Positions 6,542 to 15,041 are shown, numbered from the stretch's first letter. The stretch is 16,246 nt of DNA from JBKPFU01 sp046728975 (GCA_046728975.1 JBKPFU010000029.1:1-16246); one strand, 5' to 3'. Numbers and translations are program-made. Notes: generated from the letters alone by a model not told the origin.

Positions 6542-8898
6542 CCGGTCGCGAGGTCCTTCCGATCCCGGATCGACCCTACGAAGGGCTCATCACCTACGAC
6601 GCGAAGGACCCCGCGACGTCGTTCCCGCCGATCGAGCCGCTGCGCCCGCCGGCCGGTGCGCCGAACGTCCTCGTCGTTTTGATCGACGACGCCGGCTTCG
6701 GCGCGTCGAGCGCCTTCGGCGGGCCGTGCGCGACGCCGACCGCGGAGCGCCTGGCCGGAAACGGCCTGAAGTACAACCGCTTCCACACGACCGCGCTGTG
6801 CTCGCCGACGCGCCAGGCGCTGCTCACGGGGCGCAACCACCACTCCGTGGGCATGGGCGGCATCACCGAGATCGCAACGTCGGCTCCCGGCTACAACTCG
6901 ATCCGCCCGAACACCGCGGCGCCGCTGGCCGAGACGCTCAAGCTCAACGGCTACTCGACGGCGCAGTTCGGCAAGTGCCACGAGGTGCCGGTGTGGGAGA
7001 CGAGCCCGATGGGGCCGTTCGATGGCTGGCCGTCGGGCGGCGGGGGGTTCCAGCACTTCTACGGCTTCATCGGCGGCGAGACCAACCAGTACGCGCCCGC
7101 GATCTACCAGGACACCGTGCCGGTCGAGCCCGATCGCACCCCGGAGGAGGGCTACCACTTCACCGAGGACATGACCGACAAGGCGATCGGATGGATCCGC
7201 CAGCAGAAGGCGCTGATGGGCGATCGACCGTTCTTTGTCTACTTCGCGCCGGGCGCCACCCACGCTCCGCACCATGTTCCCACCGAGTGGTCGGACAAGT
7301 ACAAGGGCCGCTTCGACGCAGGGTGGGACGCGCTGCGCGAGGAGACGTTCGCCCGCCAGAAGGAGCTCGGCGTGATCCCCCCCGACGCGGAGCTCACCGC
7401 CCGCCCGGACGAGATCCCCGCCTGGGACGACATGCCCGACGAGCTCAAGCCGGTGCTCGCGCGCCAGATGGAGGTCTATGCCGGCTTCCTCGAGCACACC
7501 GACCATCACGTCGGACGGTTGATCGATGCGCTCGAGGACCTCGAGATCGCCGACGACACGCTGATCTACTTCATCATCGGCGACAACGGCGCCTCCGCCG
7601 AGGGCACGGTGAACGGGACGTTCAATGAGCTGCTGACGCTCAACGGCGCGTCGGAGTTCGAGACGGCCGACTTCATGGCCGCGAGGATTGCCAAGTTCGG
7701 GACGCCAGAGGCCTACAACCACTACGCCGTCGGCTGGGCGCACGCGATGGACACGCCGTACCAGTGGACCAAGCAGGTCGCCTCGCACTGGGGTGGCACC
7801 CGTAACGGCACGATCGTCCACTGGCCGAACGGGTTCTCCGCTCGGGGAGAGATCCGCTCGCAGTTCCACCACGTCATCGACGTCGCGCCGACGGTCCTCG
7901 AGGCGGCTGGGATCCCCGAGCCGCTGAGCGTGCACGGCGTCCAGCAGATGCCGCTTCAGGGCGTGAGCATGGCCTACTCGTTCGATGAGGCCGACGCGGC
8001 GGAACGTCACGACCTCCAGTACTTCGAGATGTTCGTCAACCGCGGTATCTACCACCAGGGTTGGACCGCAGTGACGCGCCACAGCACGCCGTGGCTGATG
8101 ACCGCCGAGACACCGGCCATCGACGACGACGTGTGGGAGCTCTACGGACCAGACGACTGGTCCCAGGCGCACGATCTCGCCGCCGAGCAGCCCGAAAAGC
8201 TCGCTGAGCTTCAGCGGCTCTTCCTCATCGAGGCGGTCAAGTACCACGTGCTGCCGCTCGACGACCGCCGCGTGGAGCGCTTCAACTCCGACCTCGCGGG
8301 CCGACCCACGCTGGTCCAGGGCAACTCGCAGCTGCTGTTCGGTGGGATGGGGCGGCTCAGCGAGAACTCCGTCGTCGTCATGAAGAACAAGTCGCACGCG
8401 GTGACGGCTCAGATCGTGGTGCCGCCGGAGGGCGCGAGCGGCGTGATCATCGCCCAGGGCGGCGCCTTCGGCGGCTGGAGCCTCTACGCCAAGCACGGCG
8501 GAGCGGCCTATTGCTACAACCTCTTCGGCCTGCAGCGCTTCAAGGTCGATGGCAATGGCAACGGCGCGCTGTCGCCGGGCGAGCACCAGGTGCGGATGGA
8601 GTTCGCCTACGACGGCGGCGGGCTGGCCAAGGGAGGCACGGTCTCCCTGTACGTCGACGGCGACAAGGTCGGCGAGGGACACGTCGACGCGACGGTGCCG
8701 ATGCTCTTCTCCGCCGACGAGACCACCGACGTGGGCAGCGACAGCGCCACGCCGGTCAGCGACGACTACGGGCCCCGCGACAGCGAGTTCACCGGGACGG
8801 TTCGCTGGGTGCAGCTCGACCTCGGCGAGGACGCCGAGGACGCCGACCACCTCATCACCCCCGAGGAGCGCCTGCGCATCGCGATGGCGCGCCAATAG
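6538..8898 (+). CDS. Arylsulfatase, formylglycine-dependent, Cys-type
   Basis: A 786-residue sulfatase that hydrolyses sulfate esters. After a short leader it shows VLVVLIDDAGFG (metal ligands Asp50-Asp51) and the maturation motif LCSPTRQALLTGR. In that motif Cys88 (TGC 6799-6801) would be oxidised to formylglycine, with Arg92 next to it. GKCHE occupies the place of the usual GKWH/GKNH motif, with Cys at the variable position. Asp349-Asn350 (FIIGDNGAS) complete the metal site. The C-terminal ~220 residues form a beta-rich module (WSLYAKHGGAAYCYNLFGLQ) typical of the large sulfatase subfamily. No signal peptide or Tat motif is visible, so a cytoplasmic location is likely. The GTG start overlaps the DUF1269 stop by four bases, and the LURP-one gene starts two bases after its stop. 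No formylglycine-generating enzyme is encoded in this window. Confidence 0.95.
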   Translation: MTGREVLPIPDRPYEGLITYDAKDPATSFPPIEPLRPPAGAPNVLVVLIDDAGFGASSAFGGPCATPTAERLAGNGLKYNRFHTTALCSPTRQALLTGRNHHSVGMGGITEIATSAPGYNSIRPNTAAPLAETLKLNGYSTAQFGKCHEVPVWETSPMGPFDGWPSGGGGFQHFYGFIGGETNQYAPAIYQDTVPVEPDRTPEEGYHFTEDMTDKAIGWIRQQKALMGDRPFFVYFAPGATHAPHHVPTEWSDKYKGRFDAGWDALREETFARQKELGVIPPDAELTARPDEIPAWDDMPDELKPVLARQMEVYAGFLEHTDHHVGRLIDALEDLEIADDTLIYFIIGDNGASAEGTVNGTFNELLTLNGASEFETADFMAARIAKFGTPEAYNHYAVGWAHAMDTPYQWTKQVASHWGGTRNGTIVHWPNGFSARGEIRSQFHHVIDVAPTVLEAAGIPEPLSVHGVQQMPLQGVSMAYSFDEADAAERHDLQYFEMFVNRGIYHQGWTAVTRHSTPWLMTAETPAIDDDVWELYGPDDWSQAHDLAAEQPEKLAELQRLFLIEAVKYHVLPLDDRRVERFNSDLAGRPTLVQGNSQLLFGGMGRLSENSVVVMKNKSHAVTAQIVVPPEGASGVIIAQGGAFGGWSLYAKHGGAAYCYNLFGLQRFKVDGNGNGALSPGEHQVRMEFAYDGGGLAKGGTVSLYVDGDKVGEGHVDATVPMLFSADETTDVGSDSATPVSDDYGPRDSEFTGTVRWVQLDLGEDAEDADHLITPEERLRIAMARQ

Positions 8899-8900
8899 CC

Positions 8901-9383
8901 ATGTCGCGCTACCAGATGCGCCAGCGGCTGATCTCCGTCGGCGACGACTATTGGATCGAGGACGAGGCAGGCGAACGCGCCTTCCGCGTCAACGGCAAGG
9001 CGCTACGCATCCGCAAGACGTTCGTGCTCGAGGACGCGGCCGGCGATGAGGTCGCCAAGATCCAGGAGCGCAAGCTGAGCGTGCGCGACAAGATGGAGAT
9101 CGAACGGCCCGGCCGGTCGAGCGCAACGGTGAAGAAGGCGCTCGTGGGCTTCCGCGATCGCTTCTCGATCGACGTCGACGACGCGCCCGACCTCCTGGCC
9201 AAAGGCAACATCGTCGACCACGAGTACGTGATCGAGCGCGACGGCGACACCGTGGCCACGGTCTCGAAACGGTGGTTCGCCGTGCGCGACACCTACGGCG
9301 TAGAGATCGCGCCCGGCGAGGACCGTGGGCTCGTGCTGGCAATCACCGTATGCATCGAAGCGATGTCGCACCGGAGGAACTGA
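8901..9383 (+). CDS. LURP-one-related (LOR/scramblase-like) protein
   Basis: A 160-residue protein with the alternating strand pattern of the LURP-one/tubby-like fold: RYQMRQRLISVGDDYWIEDEAG, AFRVNGKALRIRKTFVLEDAAG, VAKIQERKLSVRDKMEIE, YVIERDGDTVATVSKRWFAVRDTYGVEI. Such proteins form a 12-stranded barrel around a hydrophobic helix and are related to phospholipid scramblases; the bacterial role is unknown. The C-terminal hydrophobic stretch (GLVLAITVCIEAM) would be the central helix. The start is ATG 8901, two bases after the sulfatase TAG, and translation is probably coupled. The pairing with a sulfatase and membrane proteins suggests an envelope or lipid-related context, which is inference. 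Confidence 0.85.
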   Translation: MSRYQMRQRLISVGDDYWIEDEAGERAFRVNGKALRIRKTFVLEDAAGDEVAKIQERKLSVRDKMEIERPGRSSATVKKALVGFRDRFSIDVDDAPDLLAKGNIVDHEYVIERDGDTVATVSKRWFAVRDTYGVEIAPGEDRGLVLAITVCIEAMSHRRN

Positions 9384-9420
9384 CGGTGAACGACCAGCGT
9401 CGCAAGGCCACTCGACCCTC

Positions 9421-9428
9421 GGAGGAGG
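9421..9428 (+). promoter_or_regulatory. Strong ribosome binding site upstream of the DUF7144 gene
   Basis: GGAGGAGG lies 4 bases before ATG 9433. It decides the start, since the frame is open back to 9325 inside the preceding gene. Confidence 0.65.
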
Positions 9429-9432
9429 CGAC

Positions 9433-9816
9433 ATGAACGAGCAACGCTCGGGCTGGGTGACGTTCGCGGGAGTCCTGCTCCTGATCGCGGGCGTCCTCAA
9501 CGTGATCTACGGGATCGCCGCCATCGGCGACTCGAACTTCTTCATCAACGACACGAAGTACATCCTCAGCAACCTCAACACGTGGGGTTGGATCACGCTG
9601 ATCATCGGCGTGATCCAGCTGTTCGCCGCCTTCTCGCTCTGGAGCGGCGGCCTCTACGGCCGGATCATCGGGATCGGCGCCGCGGGGCTCAGCGCGATCG
9701 GCGCGTTGCTGTCGATCCCCGCGTACCCGTTCTGGTCGCTTGCGATCTTCGCGCTCGACATCGTGATCATCCACCAGATCGCCACGCGTGGCACCGAAGG
9801 GAGGCGGATCGCCTAG
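9433..9816 (+). CDS. DUF7144-like four-helix membrane protein
   Basis: A 127-residue integral membrane protein with four hydrophobic segments, at about residues 8-31 (WVTFAGVLLLIAGVLNVIYG), 51-72 (WGWITLIIGVIQLFAAFSLW), 75-95 and 101-118. The short loop between the first two contains an IGDSNFFINDTKYILSNLNTWGW element. This pattern matches the DUF7144 family of actinobacterial small membrane proteins; the function is unknown. The start is set by GGAGGAGG at 9421-9428. The TAG stop abuts the ATG of the glutamine amidotransferase with no gap (TAGATG), so the genes are in one transcript. A 49-base gap separates it from the LURP-one gene and contains a possible 16-codon micro-ORF. Confidence 0.83.
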   Translation: MNEQRSGWVTFAGVLLLIAGVLNVIYGIAAIGDSNFFINDTKYILSNLNTWGWITLIIGVIQLFAAFSLWSGGLYGRIIGIGAAGLSAIGALLSIPAYPFWSLAIFALDIVIIHQIATRGTEGRRIA

Positions 9817-10686
9817 ATGTGCCGCTGGAACGCCTACTTCGGTCAGCCGCTCATCATCGACGAGCTCCTGTTCCAGACCCAGCACGGGTTGATCGATCAG
9901 AGCCTGCACTCGCGGATGGGCGTCGAGACGACCAACGGCGACGGCTTCGGCTTGGGCTGGTACGGCGAGCTCGGCGGGGATCCGTGCCGGTATCGCACCG
10001 TCACGCCCGCATGGAGCGACGTCAACCTGCGCGACATGGCGGCGCACATCGCGTCGCCGCTGTGGCTCGCACACATCCGGGCGACCACCGGGACGCCCGT
10101 ACAGCAGACCAACTGCCATCCGTTCCGCCACGGGCGCTGGCTGTTCGTCCACAACGGCGTGCTCGCCGGCTTCCAAACCATGCGCCGGGAGCTGCTGCTC
10201 GCGGTCGCTCCGGAGCTGTTCGACGGCATCGAGGGATCGACGGACTCCGAGACGCTGTTCCACCTCGCGCTGACGTTCGGCCTCGAGGACGACCCGCTCG
10301 GCGCGCTGGAGCGTGCCGTCGGGTTCGTCGAGGCGACCGGCCGCGCCCACGGCATCGAACACCCCGTGCAGATGACCGTCGGGATGAGCGATGGCGAGCG
10401 GCTGTGGGCAGTGCGCTACTCGTCCGAGCACCAGTCGCGCACGCTGTTCATCTCGCAGGAGGCCAAGGCGTTGCGCGCGCTCGGCCACGAGCGGCTGGAG
10501 CGCCTCGGCGACGAGGACCGCGCCATCGTGTCCGAGCCGCTTGGCGACCTGGAGGGCGTGTGGCTCGAGGTTCCCGAGTCCACCGCGATGATCGTCCAAC
10601 CCGGCGCCGACGAGCAGCGCCCGTTCGAGCCGCACTTCGACGCCGAGTCGATGCCAGCACCGCATAGAGGAGCGACCACATGGTGA
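9817..10686 (+). CDS. Class II glutamine amidotransferase (Ntn-type, GATase_4-like)
   Basis: A 289-residue protein of the N-terminal-nucleophile amidotransferase family. Met is followed by Cys2 (MCRWNAYFG), the expected nucleophile after Met removal. Other conserved elements are TTNGDGFGLGWYG, WLAHIRATTG and TNCHPFRHGRWLFVHNGVLAGF, which form the glutamine site. The fold is complete but no synthase or acceptor domain is fused, so it resembles the EgtC/YafJ-like single-domain group. No ergothioneine biosynthesis genes (egtB, egtD) are nearby, so EgtC is not supported. The ribosome site AAGGGAGG (9797-9804) lies inside the previous gene. The stop overlaps the start of the PLDc_N-SHOCT gene by seven bases. 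The acceptor substrate is unknown. Confidence 0.92.
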   Translation: MCRWNAYFGQPLIIDELLFQTQHGLIDQSLHSRMGVETTNGDGFGLGWYGELGGDPCRYRTVTPAWSDVNLRDMAAHIASPLWLAHIRATTGTPVQQTNCHPFRHGRWLFVHNGVLAGFQTMRRELLLAVAPELFDGIEGSTDSETLFHLALTFGLEDDPLGALERAVGFVEATGRAHGIEHPVQMTVGMSDGERLWAVRYSSEHQSRTLFISQEAKALRALGHERLERLGDEDRAIVSEPLGDLEGVWLEVPESTAMIVQPGADEQRPFEPHFDAESMPAPHRGATTW

Positions 10687-11081
10687 TCGCCGCGGACTAC
10701 CCGTTCCTGAACATCCTCTGGAGCATGATCATCTTCTTCTCCTGGGTGGTCTGGATCTGGATGATGATCGTGATCCTGACCGACGTCTTCCGCCGGCATG
10801 ACATCTCCGGCTGGGGCAAGGCCGCTTGGACGGTGTTCCTGATCGTCCTGCCGTTCCTCGGCGTGCTCGTCTACCTGATCTCCCAGCACGACAAGATGGC
10901 CGACCGCAGCGCCGAGGCGGCGCGCGGCCAGCAGGCGGAGTTCGACCACTACGTGAAGTCGGTGGCGGGCAACGGCGGTGGCGCCGCCAGCGAGATCGAG
11001 AAGGCAAAGCAACTGCTCGACACCGGCGCGATCACGCAGTCCGAGTTCGACGCGCTCAAGGCGAAGGCGCTGGCCGCCTGA
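10680..11081 (+). CDS. PLDc_N + SHOCT membrane protein
   Basis: A 133-residue protein with two transmembrane helices (about 10-35 and 48-68, LNILWSMIIFFSWVVWIWMM and WTVFLIVLPFLGVLVYLI), separated by DVFRRHDISGWGKAAW. This is the pattern of the PLDc_N domain, a two-helix membrane anchor found alone or ahead of phospholipase D domains. A hydrophilic linker leads to a C-terminal SHOCT domain (IEKAKQLLDTGAITQSEFDALK). No HKD phospholipase motif is present, so it is not an enzyme by sequence. AGAGGAG (10666-10672) supports ATG 10680, which overlaps the amidotransferase stop. It is the last gene of the operon and ends nine bases from the convergent LAL regulator gene. Confidence 0.9.
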   Translation: MVIAADYPFLNILWSMIIFFSWVVWIWMMIVILTDVFRRHDISGWGKAAWTVFLIVLPFLGVLVYLISQHDKMADRSAEAARGQQAEFDHYVKSVAGNGGGAASEIEKAKQLLDTGAITQSEFDALKAKALAA

Positions 11082-11090
11082 GCGCTGACG

Positions 11091-13706
11091 CTACGACATG
11101 AGGCCGAGCTCGCGTGCGCGGACGACCGCCTCGCGCCGACCGGGCACGTCGAGCTTGCGGTAGATCGCCTTGAGGTGGGTCTTCACGGTGTTGACCGACA
11201 CGGAGAGCTCCGCCGCGATCTCCCGATTGGGCATCATCGTCGGCAGGTAGCCGAGGATCGCCTGCTCGCGCTCGCTGAGCGGCGAGGCCGGGAGCATCGG
11301 CACGAGGCGGCCGGCAGAGCTGCGCTGATCGATGCGGGTGATCGCCCGGGACACGAAAGCGGCATGCACGGTGCCGGTCCGCAGCTGACGCCGAAGCAAC
11401 GGCCTCACGGCGCTGCCGTGCTCGACGATGAGGCGCTCGAGCCCGGCGGGGTCGGCGAGATCGAGCGCTCGCTCCAGAGAGCGCGCGGCCGCGTCGGGCT
11501 TTGCGAGGGCGTCGAGCGCCCGCGCGTCCAGCAGCCACGCGGTCGCCCGGAAGTAGAGCAGCTGGCCGCGACCATCCTCCAGGTACGGCGCCAGCACGGC
11601 GCGGGCACCTTCGGGATCGCCGTCGAGCAGGCGAAGCCTGGCCGCCGTGGTGGCGAGGGGCAGCGAGCCGCCCTCGCTCTCGGCGCGCTCGACTGCCTCG
11701 CGCGCGGCGTCGCGCTCACCGGTCGCGCCCCGCAGCAGCGCCTCCAGTCCCGTCATCATCGCGGACATCGGCGCGAGCAGAGGCCACGCGCCCAGCTCGT
11801 CGATCCCGGCTCGCAGGACGTCCAGCGCGTCGGCGCACTCGCCCAGATCAGCCAGGAGCAGCGCCCTGTTGAACGCATGGACCGCCCGCAGCGGCGGGTC
11901 GCGCGTGTCGTTCATCGCGTCCTCGACCCGCGCGAGCAACGCGCCGGCGTCCTTCAGGCGCCCCCGCTGCATGCTGAGCCCGGCCCCCACCCCGAAGGCC
12001 GCGCCCGCGGGCCAGGCGCCGGTCCAGCCGCGGCGCTCGGCGATGGCCCGCGCTTCCTCGACGCGCCGCGCCGCGCGCGCGTGCTCGCTGCGGAACATGG
12101 CGAGCACGGCAAGGTGCGCGGCGGCGACGAGCACCAGCCAGTCGCGATCGGCCTCGAGGGCGGCGGCGTGCGCCCGTTCGAGGTCGCGCTCCGCGGCGGC
12201 GAGGTCACCGGTCCAGAGCTCCACCGCGCCGACGTTGCCGAGAGCGAAGCTGCGCAGCTCGGCGGCGCCGGCGTCGGCGAGCGCGTCCCGTTGAGCCACG
12301 AGAGCCCGAGCGGCGATGCGCGCGGCCTCCGGGTCGCCGCGCAGCCTGGCCGCGCAGAGCTGCGCCGCGGCCGTCACGGCGGCGAAGCGCGACCGCCGAG
12401 CGGTTGGCACGTCCTGCTGACGGTCCTGGGCTCGGTGCAGATAGCGCTCCGCCAGCGCGCGATCGCCCCGCTCCAGGAGCGCAGCGCCGAAGGCGACGCC
12501 GAGCTCGGGGTCGGTCTCGACCCGCTCGGCGGGCATCGCGGCGAGCACCGGGTCCAGGGCGCTCGCCTCCCCGCGCATCAGCAGCGCCAGCCACCGCTCG
12601 CGGGTCAGCCCCGCCGCGAGCTCCCACGCACCGCTCGCCACCGCGTGTCGCAGGGCCGGCGCGTCCTGGCCGTTGACCGTGAGCCACGCCGTCGCACGCC
12701 GGTGCAGCTCGACGATCTCGTCCCCGTGCTCGGAGCGCAGCTCGGCGCGCAGCAGATCCAGGAAGAGCGGGTGGTAGCGATGCCATCCGCGGCCATCGCC
12801 GGCCGGCCACACGAGCGCCCCGCCGCGCTCGAGCCGCGCCAGCGATCGGCCACCGTCCGATCCGCCGGTCAGCACGTCGGCGAGATCGCCGTTCAGCTCG
12901 TCGACGATCGACGTGCGCAGCATGAACGCGCGCAGGTCGGCCGGCTGGCGTGCGAGGACCTCGTTGCGAAGGTAGTCGCCGACCGTCACGTCGGTGCCGG
13001 CGAAGTGCCCGATGAAGTTCGCCGGCTCGGCGTGGTCCTGCAACGACATCGCGGCGAGGCGCAGCCCCGCGGCCCAGCCCTCGGTCCGCGTCCACAGCGA
13101 GGTGACGTCGTCCGCGGACAGCCCGAGCCGCAGCTCGCGCGCGAGCGCCAACGCCTCCTCGCGCGTGAAGGCGAGATCGGCCGCGCGGATCTCGGCGAGC
13201 GCTCCGTCGACGCGCAACCTGTCGAGCCCGATCGCGAGATCGGACCGCGTGAGGATGACCACGGCGAGGCCCGGCGCCGGATGGCGCAGCAATCGCTCGA
13301 CGTCCTCGGCGACGACGTCGGCGACCTCGTGGAAGTCGTCGAGCACCAGGACGAGGCGGTCCTCGCGCTGTGCGTAGGCATTGACGAGGTCGGTGAGCGA
13401 TTCCAGCGAACCGGCGCCCGACCGCGCTAGCGCCTCGAACACCGCGTGCCAGAAGCGGTCGCGATCGGCGTCGCCGGGGTCGAGCGAGAGCCATGCGACG
13501 GGTCCGGGCGCCCTGCCGGAGGCGACCCAGGCACTGACGAGAGCCGTCTTCCCCGCGCCCGCGGGTGCCGCGACGAGCGTGAGCGGCCGTCGTGCGCCCG
13601 CGTCGAGGAGCTCGAGCAGCCGTTTGCGAGCGACGGTCACCGACGGTCCGGTGGGCACCGCGAACTTCGTCTGGAGCAGCGTGTCGTCGCGCACGGGCTC
13701 CCCCAT
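11091..13706 (-). CDS. MalT/LAL-type LuxR family transcriptional regulator (ATP-binding)
   Basis: An 871-residue regulator of the signal-transduction ATPase (STAND) class. The N-terminal NTPase has a Walker A (about 46-54, APAGAGKTAL) and a Walker B (VLVLDDFHEV). The opening DDTLLQTKFAVPTGPSVTVARKRLLELL is typical of MalT-like proteins. A winged-helix/arm region and a long Ala-rich, helical-repeat (TPR-like) sensor follow. The last ~65 residues form a LuxR helix-turn-helix (LSEREQAILGYL, then NREIAAELSVSVNTVKTHLKAIYRKLDV). Known relatives bind ATP and a small ligand, oligomerise and activate transcription. The frame continues to a TTG at 13745 and a GTG at 13724; ATG 13706 is chosen but has no clear ribosome site. 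It lies 42 bases downstream of the SHOCT-tailed membrane protein on the same strand and is probably co-transcribed with it from the operator-bearing region near 15044. Confidence 0.93.
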   Translation of the reverse strand: MGEPVRDDTLLQTKFAVPTGPSVTVARKRLLELLDAGARRPLTLVAAPAGAGKTALVSAWVASGRAPGPVAWLSLDPGDADRDRFWHAVFEALARSGAGSLESLTDLVNAYAQREDRLVLVLDDFHEVADVVAEDVERLLRHPAPGLAVVILTRSDLAIGLDRLRVDGALAEIRAADLAFTREEALALARELRLGLSADDVTSLWTRTEGWAAGLRLAAMSLQDHAEPANFIGHFAGTDVTVGDYLRNEVLARQPADLRAFMLRTSIVDELNGDLADVLTGGSDGGRSLARLERGGALVWPAGDGRGWHRYHPLFLDLLRAELRSEHGDEIVELHRRATAWLTVNGQDAPALRHAVASGAWELAAGLTRERWLALLMRGEASALDPVLAAMPAERVETDPELGVAFGAALLERGDRALAERYLHRAQDRQQDVPTARRSRFAAVTAAAQLCAARLRGDPEAARIAARALVAQRDALADAGAAELRSFALGNVGAVELWTGDLAAAERDLERAHAAALEADRDWLVLVAAAHLAVLAMFRSEHARAARRVEEARAIAERRGWTGAWPAGAAFGVGAGLSMQRGRLKDAGALLARVEDAMNDTRDPPLRAVHAFNRALLLADLGECADALDVLRAGIDELGAWPLLAPMSAMMTGLEALLRGATGERDAAREAVERAESEGGSLPLATTAARLRLLDGDPEGARAVLAPYLEDGRGQLLYFRATAWLLDARALDALAKPDAAARSLERALDLADPAGLERLIVEHGSAVRPLLRRQLRTGTVHAAFVSRAITRIDQRSSAGRLVPMLPASPLSEREQAILGYLPTMMPNREIAAELSVSVNTVKTHLKAIYRKLDVPGRREAVVRARELGLMS

Positions 13707-13748
13707 GCCGGAATGATCGCTCACCAGTCTGCGGTTGCAAATCAACGA

Positions 13749-15041
13749 CTACGGAGCCGTGCTGAGCAGTGCGGCCTTCTCGCGCTCGTACTCGGTCTCG
13801 TCGAGCACGCCGCGGGTGCGCAGGTCGGCGAGGCGCTCCAGCCGATCCAGGGAGTCGTCGGCCGCGGCGGCCGGGCGCCCTCCGGGCAGGCTCCCGCGCA
13901 CGCGCCGCATCAGCTCGCCGGCCGGGACGTCGGGGAACTCGGCGACAATGCGGCGGCGGATCCACTCCAGCCACACGAAGGCGGCGATGGCGATCACGAT
14001 GATCCAGATCCAGTTGCGCGTCCACGGCACCGGGCCCCAGATGACGAGGAGCAGCAGGAGCAGGCCAAGCGCAACGCGAGCGACTGCGGGGTGCTCCCGG
14101 CAGGTTGGCGCGCTTGCACGCCGGATCCCGGTCGCCCACTTGCCCGGTCCCGCCGCCCACGCGCCGAACACGACCAGAGCGCCGAACAGGATCGAGCCCC
14201 ACGCCGCGTCCTTGAGCAGCGACGTTCCGATTGCGACGGTCGCCTTGGCGGCGGGCCGGACGTTGGGCGCGTCGGCCAGGGAGTTGACCACCGCGTCCGC
14301 GCCGAGGCGGCGCACGGCCAGCACGGCGACGCCGGCGAAGAGGACGCAACCGCCGCACCAGACGATCGTGCGGCGCCGGTCCGACGAGAGCGCGATGGCG
14401 CCGGCGAAGAGCACGACCGCGAGCGGGAAGAGCACCCACGGCAGGACCTTCAGGGTGTGCACAGCGTCCTGCGCGGTCTTCAGCTGGTCCGAGCGCAGGA
14501 TCTGGATCTGCTGGTACCTGGGAGGGATCTTCTCCACCACGTCGGGCGAGACTCCGGCGCCGGCGGCGACCTGCTGGAGCAGGGACTTGACGTCGAGGTT
14601 GACCTCGCCGCCTGCGGCAACGTCCCCGTCGAGGACCTTCAGGAAGGTCTTGTGCGCCCCCTCGTTGGCCTTCTCCCAGGCCGTGAGCGCGGCTGCGCTG
14701 CCGAGGATCTCGGGCGCGCGGCGCGTCGCGGCCTGCCGCAGGGCGGAGGCGACTGGGCCGACCAGGGGCTGCAACTGCTGGGGCAACTGCGCACGCAGCT
14801 GGTTCTCCACCGGCTTGCTCGCGTAGAGGCGATCCAGCAGCGCAGTGGACAGCGCGGTTCTGATCGCCTCGTCGCGGAGCAGGCTGTCGCTCGTCTGCAC
14901 CCAGTTCTTCGTGTTGAGCATCTGGCGGTTCGCCCAGACGGCCAGGCCACCGACCGTCCAGACGAGCGTCGCCAGCACGAGCAGCACGACGACGGCGATG
15001 CGCTTCGCTGCGCCCGACATTCCGGCGATTGTCTGCGGCAT
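13749..15041 (-). CDS. Multi-pass membrane protein with C-terminal SHOCT-like tail
   Basis: A 430-residue protein. The first transmembrane helix is at about 15-37 (IAVVVLLVLATLVWTVGGLA). It is followed by a ~160-residue, mostly helical extracytoplasmic-type region (NRQMLNTKNWVQTSDSLLRD onward), then about five more hydrophobic helices (VLPWVLFPLAVVLFAGAIAL; GGCVLFAGVAVLAV; SILFGALVVFGAWAAG; VALGLLLLLLVIWG; NWIWIIVIAIAAFVWLEWI). The end is SHOCT-like: DSLDRLERLADLRTRGVLDE and a short helix. I do not recognise a named family beyond actinobacterial integral membrane proteins. ATG 15041 lies only two bases from the GGGTGA half-site at 15044, so the in-frame ATG at 15020 (MSGAAKRIAVVV) may be the real start. 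It is probably co-transcribed with the LAL regulator downstream. Confidence 0.85.
   Translation of the reverse strand: MPQTIAGMSGAAKRIAVVVLLVLATLVWTVGGLAVWANRQMLNTKNWVQTSDSLLRDEAIRTALSTALLDRLYASKPVENQLRAQLPQQLQPLVGPVASALRQAATRRAPEILGSAAALTAWEKANEGAHKTFLKVLDGDVAAGGEVNLDVKSLLQQVAAGAGVSPDVVEKIPPRYQQIQILRSDQLKTAQDAVHTLKVLPWVLFPLAVVLFAGAIALSSDRRRTIVWCGGCVLFAGVAVLAVRRLGADAVVNSLADAPNVRPAAKATVAIGTSLLKDAAWGSILFGALVVFGAWAAGPGKWATGIRRASAPTCREHPAVARVALGLLLLLLVIWGPVPWTRNWIWIIVIAIAAFVWLEWIRRRIVAEFPDVPAGELMRRVRGSLPGGRPAAAADDSLDRLERLADLRTRGVLDETEYEREKAALLSTAP

Noticed and set aside
6451..8895. An 814-codon minus-strand open frame antisense to the sulfatase
   Set aside because: No recognisable motif, Val/Arg/Glu/His-rich shadow composition, and the sulfatase on the other strand has full catalytic motifs.
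9817..10686. Naming the amidotransferase EgtC (ergothioneine biosynthesis)
   Set aside because: The fold is the same broad class, but no egtA, egtB or egtD gene is nearby, so the specific pathway is not supported.
11067..11085. GCGCT/AGCGC inverted repeat at the convergent ends of the operon and the LAL gene as a terminator
   Set aside because: Only a five-base stem, partly inside coding sequence, with no T-run on either strand.
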